A stretch of 6,441 nucleotides of DNA, taken from an uncultured bacterium (GTDB taxonomy: Bacteria; Bacteroidota; Bacteroidia; Bacteroidales; Paludibacteraceae). Position numbers and translations under genes: made by a program. The notes below the pieces were generated by a model. The model did not search any database. It saw only the letters and a program-made list of their open reading frames with translations, and had not been told where the DNA came from. The stretch lies in assembly GCA_947074225.1 (NCBI GenBank), contig CAMTOX010000117.1, positions 1 to 6,441 of the forward strand, read 5' to 3'. This document shows, piece after piece, positions 1 to 6,039 of the stretch (its first letter is position 1; each line of letters begins with the position of its first letter).

Positions 1-53
1 GCATACGAGATTTCTGAATGTGACTGGAGTGCAGAAGTGTGCTCTTCCGATCT
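1..53 (+). other. Illumina TruSeq P7 index adapter (non-genomic contamination)
   Basis: Bases 1-11 match the end of the P7 flow-cell tail (GCATACGAGAT). Bases 12-19 (TTCTGAAT) are in the index position, and the reverse complement ATTCAGAA is, from memory, the TruSeq HT i7 index D705. Bases 20-53 match the 34-base read-2 primer site, ending in GCTCTTCCGATCT, with two mismatches at 31 (G for T) and 36 (A for C). This is an assembly artefact at the contig end and not bacterial DNA. Translated in frame with recN from a GTG at 20, it gives the peptide MTGVQKCALPI, which resembles the well-known adapter-derived peptide found in draft-genome protein databases. Genomic sequence begins at about base 54. 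Confidence 0.97.
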
Positions 54-1591
54 TAGTATTAGGCCAAAGAGCAGATACCAAGGTATTAAGGAATGCCGAG
101 CATAAATGCATTGTTGAAGCAACCTTTCAGGTGGCTAACTACGGCTTAAAACCTCTCTTTAATTCATTAGAATTAGATTACGAAGAGGAGAGTGTTGTAA
201 GACGTGAACTTTTACCTAACGGTAAGAGCCGAGCTTTCATTAACGACACTCCTGTGAACTTAAACCAACTAAAACAGGTTGTATCCAGATTAATTGATAT
301 TCATTCGCAGCACGAAAATCTACTGCTCAATGAGTCGGACTTCCAAAGAGACTTAGTAGATATTGTAGCGAAAAGTCAGAAAGAACTCACAGAGTATCAA
401 AAAAGCTATAGCACATACCGACTGCTAGAGAAGAGACTCCAAGAGACTGAAGCCTTAGCATTGCAATGGCAAGAAGAACGAGACTATGCACAATTCCAAT
501 GGAATCAACTCTCCGAAGCACAGCTTATAGAAGGGGAACAAGAGCTATTAGAACAACAGCTAGAGCGTTTAAACCATGCAGAAGAAGTAAAGACAGAACT
601 TTCCAGAGCTTTCCAATGCTTAGACAATGACGACATTGGCATTCTCTCTCAATTACGAGAGGCTACACAAGCTATAAACAAAATAGGTCAATATCTTCCT
701 CAAGGCGAAGAACTCATTGAGCGCATAAACAGTTCGTTCATAGAGCTTAAAGATATTACCTCACAGATAGAGATGTCGGCAGGCGATACAGAGTATAATC
801 CAAATGAGAAAAATAATATCGAAAGTCGCTTAGATAACATCTATACATTGCAGCAGAAACATCATGTAGAGAGTATTGAAGAGTTATTAGCTCTTCAAGC
901 ACAGTACGAAGAGAAGTTGGAACGTATAGATGCATTCGACCATGAAATAGAATCGCTACAAGGTGAGGTGAATGCAGAATTAGAAAAGTTGCAACAATAT
1001 GCCACAGCTCTTTCACAGAAACGTCTCTCTGTAAAGGAGTCTATGGCTCACGATTTAGTTGAGAAACTTATCTTATTAGGCATAAAAAATGCCCAAGTAG
1101 AGATTCAAATAGAGCCTATATCATTCTCACCTACCGGTACCGACAAGGTAACATTCCTTTTTTCGGCCAATAAAAATAGTGCTCTCAACCCTATTGCTGC
1201 CATAGCTTCTGGTGGTGAAATAGCTAGGGTAATGCTAAGTTTAAAATCATTGGTAATGAAACAATCGGCATTGCCGACCATCATCTTTGATGAGATAGAC
1301 ACAGGAGTGTCTGGTGAAATAGCCCATCGCATGGGCGAGATGATGTCGAGCATGGGTCAAAACATGCAAGTGATTACCATAACGCATCTGCCACAAATAG
1401 CTGCCAAAGGGGCACATCAGTTTAAAGTCTATAAAGCCGACCTTAACGATAGTACCGAAACGCATCTGATTCTATTAACAGACCAAGAGCGTATAGTGGA
1501 AATTGCTGAGATGATGGGAGGTAAAAACCCATCGGAAGCTACCAAAGAAACGGCTAAGGAACTCTTAAAAGATGTTCTTACAATTCACTAA
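54..1591 (+). CDS. recN: DNA repair protein RecN, 5'-truncated by contig end
   Basis: RecN is an SMC-like ATPase that acts at DNA double-strand breaks during recombinational repair in the cytoplasm. About 511 genomic codons remain. Compared with the E. coli protein (553 residues), roughly the first 40 residues are missing, including the Walker A motif, because the contig starts here after adapter. The first genomic residues (LVLGQRAD) match the segment just after Walker A in the family. Visible landmarks are the RecN-typical AFINDTPV and IDIHSQHE (about 292-318), a long Glu/Gln/Leu-rich coiled-coil middle (about 370-1040), the ABC signature SGGE at 1208-1219, Walker B IIFDEID at 1280-1300, and the switch histidine in ITHLPQ at 1385-1387. 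The TAA stop is at 1589-1591. The gene is probably intact in the organism, with the loss due to assembly. The true start and promoter lie outside the window. Confidence 0.95.
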
Positions 1592-1600
1592 TAACACCTC

Positions 1601-1637
1601 TTTATTTGTAAATTGAATCTTACAATACTTTTATTTG
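1601..1637 (+). promoter_or_regulatory. Possible weak Bacteroidetes-type promoter for the small winged-helix gene
   Basis: The 8-mer TTTATTTG occurs at 1601-1608 and again at 1630-1637. The TTTG of the first copy could serve as the -33 element. The second copy differs from the -7 consensus TAnnTTTG by one base (T for A at the second position), with a 21-bp gap. This would start a transcript near 1644 and leave a leader of about 80 nt before the ATG at 1727. The match is imperfect, and readthrough from recN is an equally plausible source of transcript. Confidence 0.25.
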
Positions 1638-1652
1638 GGAGATGACAAAACA

Positions 1653-1680
1653 TGGCATACTATTGGAAGTAATAATGCCA
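1653..1680. repeat. Inverted repeat TGGCAT-N16-ATGCCA upstream of the winged-helix gene
   Basis: Perfect 6-bp arms at 1653-1658 and 1675-1680 are separated by 16 bases, about 46 bp before the start codon of the small regulator gene. The spacing suits a dimeric DNA-binding site or a weak RNA hairpin. Six-base arms can arise by chance in AT-rich DNA, so a role as an operator is only inferred from position. Confidence 0.3.
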
Positions 1681-1726
1681 AAAATATAAATAATACTATT
1701 ATTGAACCTAATAAATTAACAAAACT

Positions 1727-1906
1727 ATGGACAAAGACAAGATTTTAGAGGTTATTCGCAAGGCCGATGCACCTATTAATGCAGGTAAAGTAGCAGAACT
1801 AACAGGGCTTGACCGTAAAGTAGTAGATAAAGTAATGAAAGAGTTACGTGAATCGGGCGAGATTGTTTCTCCTAAACGTTGCTATTGGGAAATTGCAAAT
1901 AAATAA
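1727..1906 (+). CDS. Small winged-helix (HTH) domain protein, 59 aa
   Basis: This 59-codon gene runs from ATG 1727 to TAA 1904-1906. The protein reads as one compact winged helix: helix 1 (KDKILEVIRKA, residues 3-13), helix 2 (NAGKVAELTG, 18-27), recognition helix (DRKVVDKVMKELRESG, 29-44), then a wing with the strand pair EIVSPKRCYWEI (45-56). The pattern 'x-A-G-K/E-V/I-A-x-x-x-G-L-D' followed by 'V-x-K-x-M-x-x-L' is that of MarR/ArsR-like HTH cores, and from memory similar ~60-residue proteins ending in SPxRCxW occur in Bacteroidales genomes. There is one cysteine (Cys52, in the wing). No dimerisation or ligand-binding extension is present, so it may bind DNA or RNA through the bare domain. 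The leader is A-rich without a Shine-Dalgarno sequence, usual for the phylum. It lies 135 bp after recN, is followed at once by a strong terminator, and an inverted repeat at 1653-1680 could be its own operator. Target unknown. Confidence 0.8.
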   Translation: MDKDKILEVIRKADAPINAGKVAELTGLDRKVVDKVMKELRESGEIVSPKRCYWEIANK

Positions 1907-1924
1907 TCACTACATCCGATAAAG

Positions 1925-1960
1925 AAAAAACGAGAATATATGAATGTATTCTCGTTTTTT
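1925..1960 (+). terminator. Intrinsic terminator after the winged-helix gene
   Basis: CGAGAATA (1931-1938) pairs perfectly with TATTCTCG (1947-1954). An A-U and a G-U pair extend it inward to a TGAA loop at 1941-1944, and six A's (1925-1930) face six T's (1955-1960) on the outside. The T-run continues to 1961. It begins 18 bp after the regulator stop codon. The A-tract on the left side gives the mirror-image structure the same U-tail, so it could also stop minus-strand transcription. It separates the recN side from the ABC-F operon. Confidence 0.9.
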
Positions 1961-2011
1961 TATTGCTACTCACCAATCGGTAAAGAATCGTTTAAGATGG
2001 AAGGGCGACAC

Positions 2012-2042
2012 TTTGGTAACCCTTTAATAATTTGTATCTTTG
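2012..2042 (+). promoter_or_regulatory. Bacteroidetes sigma-ABfr type promoter for the ABC-F / rsmF operon
   Basis: TTTG at 2012-2015 is followed, after a 19-bp spacer, by TATCTTTG at 2035-2042. This is a complete match to the Bacteroidetes -33/-7 consensus TTTG and TAnnTTTG. Transcription should begin a few bases downstream (about 2048), giving a leader of about 45 nt before the ATG at 2094. It is the best-supported promoter in the window and also the best clue to the phylum. Confidence 0.85.
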
Positions 2043-2093
2043 TGCCTTCAAATTAGAGACCCTTAATAATACAGCAATAAGCTCTTCACATAT

Positions 2094-4031
2094 ATGATAA
2101 CAGTAGACCATTTAACGATAGATTTTACCGGTACTCCCCTCTTTGAAGATATTACATTCCTTGTCAATGCAAAAGAAAAGATAGCATTGGTAGGTAAAAA
2201 TGGTGCCGGTAAAACTACACTCTTAAAACTCTTTGCCGGCAAACAACCCCCTACTTCTGGGCGTATGTCCATGCCTAAAGATATTACTATTGGTTATTTA
2301 CCACAGCATCTATTGGTGCACGACCAGCACACTCTTATGGAAGAGGTACAAAGTGCTTTTGCCGATATAAACAAATTGGAAAAACAGATTGAGCGTCTCA
2401 CCCAAGAACTATCAGAACGTACCGACTATGAATCGCAGGAGTATCATGATTTAATAGAGAAGCTCTCACACGAGAATGAGCGTCTGCTACTTATGGGAGG
2501 TAACAATCGCATTGCCGAGGCCGAGAAAACCCTCATAGGGTTAGGTTTTAAGCGCACCGACTTTGACCGACAAACCTCTGAATTTAGCGGGGGATGGCGC
2601 ATGCGTATTGAACTTGCCAAGCTCCTCATTCAACATCCAGACCTACTTTTATTGGACGAACCTACCAACCACTTAGATATTGAATCTATTCAGTGGCTAG
2701 AAAACTTCTTGAAAACATCGAGCAGTGCTGTCATCTTAGTGAGTCACGACCGCACATTCTTAGATGCGGTAACCACACGTACCATAGAGATAACTTTAGG
2801 TACTATTTATGACTATAAGGTAAACTACTCACACTATATTCAGTTACGTAAAGAACGTAGAGAACAACAACAGCGTGCTTTTGAGAACCAACAAAAGCAA
2901 ATTGCCGATACCGAAGACTTTATAGAACGTTTCAGATATAAAGCTACTAAATCTGTACAAGTACAGAGCCGTATTAAACAGTTAGAAAAACTGGAACGTA
3001 TAGAGGTAGATGAGGAGGATAATTCTCAACTTCATTTGAAATTTCCACCGGCGCCACACTCGGGTGTACTGCCAGTAGAGATTGAAAACTTAGAGAAATC
3101 GTATGGCGATCATTTGGTGATTGGCAATGTCAATATGCATATTCGCCGAGGCGATAAAGTAGCTTTCGTGGGTCGTAATGGCGAAGGAAAATCTACTTTG
3201 GTAAAGTGTATTATGGAGCAAATTCCATACAATGGAACACTAAAATTGGGACATGGTGTTAAGATAGGCTATTTTGCACAGAACCAAGCCAGCCTTTTAG
3301 ACGAAAATAAAACCGTTTTCGATACCATTGATTATGTTGCTGTGGGCGATATTCGTACCAAGATACGCGATATTCTTGGAGCCTTCATGTTTGGAGGAGA
3401 TGCTTCGGAGAAACCGGTTAAAGTACTCTCGGGAGGAGAACGCAGCCGCTTGGCAATGATTCAGCTGTTACTTGAACCTGTAAACCTACTCATCTTAGAC
3501 GAGCCGACAAACCACTTAGATATGCGCTCAAAAGATGTACTCAAAGAGGCTATTAAAGCTTTTGATGGTACTGTAATCTTAGTAAGTCACGACCGTGACT
3601 TCTTAGACGGATTGGTAGATAAAGTCTATGAGTTTGGCAACCAACAGGTGAAAGAACACTTGGGTGGCATTACTGAGTTCCTGGAGTATAAACGCATGGA
3701 TAATCTCAAAGAGATTGAACGTGCGCAAACAGAGAAGAAGGAACTTAACAAAGTCTCTATTGGGAATGACGAGAGCAAAAATAATTACGAATGGCGTAAA
3801 GAACAGAATAAGAAACTTCGTAAGGTAGAGAAACAAGTGGAGGAGGAAGAGAAGAAGATAGAGAAACTTGAAACAGAGATAGCCAACTTAGAAGAGGAGT
3901 TCTCAAATGGAAATACTACCACCGAGAGTTTAACACTATACGAGAAGAGTAAAGCAGAACTCAATGAACATCTAACACTTTGGGAATCTCTACAAGAGGA
4001 GATTGAGGAGTTGCAAAGCACATTGATATAA
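2094..4031 (+). CDS. ABC-F family ATPase, YheS-like (ribosome-associated)
   Basis: This soluble protein has two ATP-binding cassettes and no membrane segment, so it is an ABC-F translation factor and not a transporter. In domain 1, Walker A GKNGAGKT is at residues 34-41, the SGGW signature at 165-168, Walker B LLLLDEPTNHLD with Asp188/Glu189, and the switch His218. The inter-domain linker, the P-site tRNA-interacting region of the family, covers about 244-312 and is rich in Arg/Lys/Gln. In domain 2, Walker A GRNGEGKS is at 360-367, SGGERS at 446-451, Asp469/Glu470 in the second LDEPTNHLD, and His499. All catalytic residues are present. A charged C-terminal coiled coil runs from about 543 to the end. 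The linker (FRYKATKSVQVQSRIKQLE) and overall length of 645 residues closely resemble E. coli YheS (637), which suggests a housekeeping role in clearing or assisting stalled ribosomes rather than antibiotic protection. A strong promoter lies upstream and an rRNA methyltransferase gene 43 bp downstream. Exact ABC-F subfamily is uncertain. Confidence 0.95.
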   Translation: MITVDHLTIDFTGTPLFEDITFLVNAKEKIALVGKNGAGKTTLLKLFAGKQPPTSGRMSMPKDITIGYLPQHLLVHDQHTLMEEVQSAFADINKLEKQIERLTQELSERTDYESQEYHDLIEKLSHENERLLLMGGNNRIAEAEKTLIGLGFKRTDFDRQTSEFSGGWRMRIELAKLLIQHPDLLLLDEPTNHLDIESIQWLENFLKTSSSAVILVSHDRTFLDAVTTRTIEITLGTIYDYKVNYSHYIQLRKERREQQQRAFENQQKQIADTEDFIERFRYKATKSVQVQSRIKQLEKLERIEVDEEDNSQLHLKFPPAPHSGVLPVEIENLEKSYGDHLVIGNVNMHIRRGDKVAFVGRNGEGKSTLVKCIMEQIPYNGTLKLGHGVKIGYFAQNQASLLDENKTVFDTIDYVAVGDIRTKIRDILGAFMFGGDASEKPVKVLSGGERSRLAMIQLLLEPVNLLILDEPTNHLDMRSKDVLKEAIKAFDGTVILVSHDRDFLDGLVDKVYEFGNQQVKEHLGGITEFLEYKRMDNLKEIERAQTEKKELNKVSIGNDESKNNYEWRKEQNKKLRKVEKQVEEEEKKIEKLETEIANLEEEFSNGNTTTESLTLYEKSKAELNEHLTLWESLQEEIEELQSTLI

Positions 4032-4074
4032 CATATAATGCGTAAACCCTTTAGGGAAATAAATTCAAAATAAC

Positions 4075-5472
4075 ATGTCGGAAGAGAAAGCAGAGAGAAC
4101 AGCTACCGAATTAATGGTTGCCAAGCTGCCACAAGCATTTAAGGAAGAGACACAAGCCATACTCCATGATGAGTATGCAGCTTTTTTGCAGGCACTCACC
4201 AGCGAAACTCCTGTGGCTATTCACATGAATAATAAATTGGAATTGCCATATCTCAATAATAGAGTATCATGGTGCAATGCCGGCTATTATCTTACCGAAC
4301 GTCCTCAGTTTACGCTCGATCCACTATGGCATAGTGGTGCCTATTATGTCCAAGAGGCATCGTCAATGTTCTTATCGCATGCCATAAAGCAACATATACC
4401 TACCAAAGCATTGGTATTGGATATGTGTGCTGCACCCGGAGGGAAATCCATTCTGTTGAGCGAGCACCTTAGTGAAGGTTTTTTAGTGAGCAATGAATAT
4501 ATACGAAACCGTAGTCGCATCTTAGCCGAAAATATTGCTAAATGGGGTAATGCCAACTGTATGGTTACCTCTAATGCTCCTTTAGCATTTGAATCCCTAC
4601 CCCATCTCTTTGATGCTATCTTAGTAGATGCTCCATGCTCGGGCGAGGGAATGTTCCGTAAAGATGAGAATGCCATCTCTGAGTGGTCGCCTGCCAATGT
4701 TGCCAATTGCGTAGCACGTCAACAAGAGATTCTTGAATCGGCTTGGGAAGCACTCACTCCGGGAGGAGTCTTAATTTATAGCACTTGTACTTACAATCGT
4801 AGTGAAAATGAGCAGATGGTGCAGTGGATTATGGATGAATATCGGGCAGAGTATCTACCCGTAGAGATACCAACCCAATGGAATATCTTAGAAACTCAGC
4901 GTGGCTATCGGTTCATGCCTCACCGCACTCAAGGCGAAGGGCTTTTCATGGCCCTATTGCGTAAGCCCGACGATAGCCGTCGTACGCCTCGTTCTAAGAG
5001 TCAGAAAGTAACTGTGGTAAAAGAAAAATCATTACAGCAGCTACTTAAAAACCCTGAAAAACATACCCTATTCGCACATCAGGAGGTAATATATGCCTTA
5101 CCAACAGAGCGTATGGCACTTTACCAATTACTCAATGAAAAACTCTATTTGGTATTGCCCGGTATTGCTGTGGCACGACAAAAAGGTAAGGATTATATTC
5201 CGGAAACAGCATTGGCACTCTCTAAAGCCTTTCTGGCCGAAGGAAATTTCCCTAGCATAGAGCTTACACGCGAACAAGCCTTAGCTTTTCTGGCAAACCA
5301 ACCCCTACCACCACTTCATTCGTCAAACGGATATCTTCTAATGAAGTATATGAACACTCCTTTAGGTTTTGTAAAACAGGTTGGCAATAGGTGTAATAAC
5401 CTCTATCCCGACGCTTGGCGTATTCGCATGAATATTCCAAGCGAACTTCCAAAAACATTTTATTCTAAATAG
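4075..5472 (+). CDS. rsmF: RsmF/NSUN-family rRNA (cytosine-C5) methyltransferase
   Basis: This is a SAM-dependent RNA m5C methyltransferase, expected to modify 16S rRNA in the cytoplasm. Residues 14-60 (starting LPQAFKEE) are the family's N-terminal segment. The Rossmann catalytic domain covers about 90-295, with SAM-binding motif I VLDMCAAPGGKS (Asp116 to Ser125), motif IV DAPCSGEGMF with Cys188, and motif VI STCTYNRSENE with Cys238. NSUN/RsmF enzymes use the motif VI cysteine as the nucleophile and the motif IV cysteine for product release, and both are present. The C-terminal part (about 310-465) is the RsmF extension with a PUA-like end, seen in GFVKQVGNRCNNLYPDAWRIR. Length of 465 residues fits the family. 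The start at 4075 follows an A-rich leader, and Met14 at 4114 is a possible alternative because family similarity begins just after it. It is probably cotranscribed with the ABC-F gene (43-bp gap, no promoter seen). The precise target base cannot be read from sequence, so the symbol is by family. Confidence 0.93.
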   Translation: MSEEKAERTATELMVAKLPQAFKEETQAILHDEYAAFLQALTSETPVAIHMNNKLELPYLNNRVSWCNAGYYLTERPQFTLDPLWHSGAYYVQEASSMFLSHAIKQHIPTKALVLDMCAAPGGKSILLSEHLSEGFLVSNEYIRNRSRILAENIAKWGNANCMVTSNAPLAFESLPHLFDAILVDAPCSGEGMFRKDENAISEWSPANVANCVARQQEILESAWEALTPGGVLIYSTCTYNRSENEQMVQWIMDEYRAEYLPVEIPTQWNILETQRGYRFMPHRTQGEGLFMALLRKPDDSRRTPRSKSQKVTVVKEKSLQQLLKNPEKHTLFAHQEVIYALPTERMALYQLLNEKLYLVLPGIAVARQKGKDYIPETALALSKAFLAEGNFPSIELTREQALAFLANQPLPPLHSSNGYLLMKYMNTPLGFVKQVGNRCNNLYPDAWRIRMNIPSELPKTFYSK

Positions 5473-5476
5473 AGTA

Positions 5477-5526
5477 ATAGCAAATATCCCTTTGAGAAAT
5501 CTTATTCTCAAAGGGATATTTGCTAT
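5477..5526. terminator. Perfect 22-bp stem, 6-nt loop hairpin after rsmF; probable terminator without U-tract
   Basis: The left arm 5477-5498 (from ATAGCAAATATCCC to TTTGAGAA) is the exact reverse complement of 5505-5526, with loop ATCTTA at 5499-5504. It begins 4 bases after the rsmF stop codon, between convergent genes, where a transcription stop or mRNA 3'-end stabiliser is expected. No T-run follows. If only the inner GC-richer part (CCCTTTGAGAA with its partner) forms first, the following ATATTT could act as a weak U-rich tail. The structure is symmetric and could work for both strands. Confidence 0.7.
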
Positions 5527-5632
5527 AGTAATGACGTTTAATAGTGTGCATGAAAAGAGTGTTCCTACCTATGGAATTGTATATTTTGTCTCTACAAATA
5601 GTAGTTGCAGCAACTCCTCACACACAACAATG

Positions 5633-5650
5633 AGAGGTGATACCTCTTTT
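5633..5650 (+). terminator. Small hairpin plus T4, possible secondary terminator
   Basis: AGAGGT (5633-5638) pairs with ACCTCT (5642-5647) around a GAT loop, followed by T's to 5650. It lies between the 22-bp hairpin and the stop codon of the convergent DsrE-like gene. The stem is short and the U-run minimal, so this may be chance. It could be a backup stop for rsmF transcription. Confidence 0.25.
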
Positions 5651-5685
5651 CACTATTCATTAAAAGAAATTACAAGTAGATTTTC

Positions 5686-6039
5686 TTAGAAAGTTAATAT
5701 GGTATATCCATCTTTCATCATCTGATGCACACTGGTGTGCCCCCGATAGTCGTCAATCAGTTCATAACCTGCCGCAGTAACTTGGTCGGCTACTTTAAAA
5801 GCAGTAGCACATTCCAAACAGGCGCCACGAATTACATCTTTCACCTCTAAATATTGTTTATAGAGAAGATGTTCTGGGTTTTGTAACTCACCAATCCAAC
5901 GGCTTCCTGCACCTTGGAATGCTATGAATACCTCTTCTTTATTACTTATAGCCTCTTCGGCTATAAGAAAAGCATTGGATACTCTCCCGATATCTTCTTG
6001 CGAACGGGTATCTGCAAAAATAAGAACTGCTAATTTCAT
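5686..6039 (-). CDS. DsrE-family protein with CxxC motif
   Basis: This is a small 117-residue cytoplasmic protein that reads as a DsrE/DsrF-like alpha/beta fold. Strand 1 is MKLAVLIFAD (1-10), a helix follows around SNAFLIAEEA (21-30), strand EVFIAFQGAG (36-45) carries a glycine turn, RWIGEL is at 48-52, and the loop GACLECATAF (72-81) holds Cys74 and Cys77. The end is typical of the family: GYELIDDY, a HTS/HPS turn, GYTILTF. DsrE-fold proteins act in sulfur transfer or persulfide relay, and the CxxC pair would be the active site, but the specific partner is unknown. An in-frame ATG at 6114 would add 25 residues, but family similarity starts at 6039, and a purine-rich AAGAAGAG precedes this ATG, so I chose 6039. 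It is convergent with rsmF and probably monocistronic. A TATATTTA at 6096-6089 (minus strand) resembles a -7 box but lacks a TTTG at -33. Confidence 0.82.
   Translation of the reverse strand: MKLAVLIFADTRSQEDIGRVSNAFLIAEEAISNKEEVFIAFQGAGSRWIGELQNPEHLLYKQYLEVKDVIRGACLECATAFKVADQVTAAGYELIDDYRGHTSVHQMMKDGYTILTF

Noticed and set aside
2094..4031. ABC-F gene as an antibiotic resistance (ribosomal protection) factor
   Set aside because: The linker and C-terminal coiled coil resemble the housekeeping YheS type, and there is no regulatory leader or mobile-element context typical of acquired resistance ABC-F genes.
4047..4056. CCCTTTAGGG palindrome in the ABC-F/rsmF gap as a terminator
   Set aside because: Only 3-4 pairs are possible around a tiny loop, with no T-run. 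It is too weak to end transcription.
4344..4706. Minus-strand 120-codon open frame inside rsmF
   Set aside because: It is a shadow of the methyltransferase catalytic domain, whose plus-strand frame shows all expected motifs. The antisense product has no family features.
5492..5689. Plus-strand reading frame of 65 codons (TTG start) or 52 codons (ATG at 5531) after rsmF
   Set aside because: The TTG start lies inside the perfect hairpin. The translated sequence is a Ser/Thr-rich string with no recognisable motif, and it ends overlapping the stop codon of the convergent DsrE-like gene. A real gene is unlikely.
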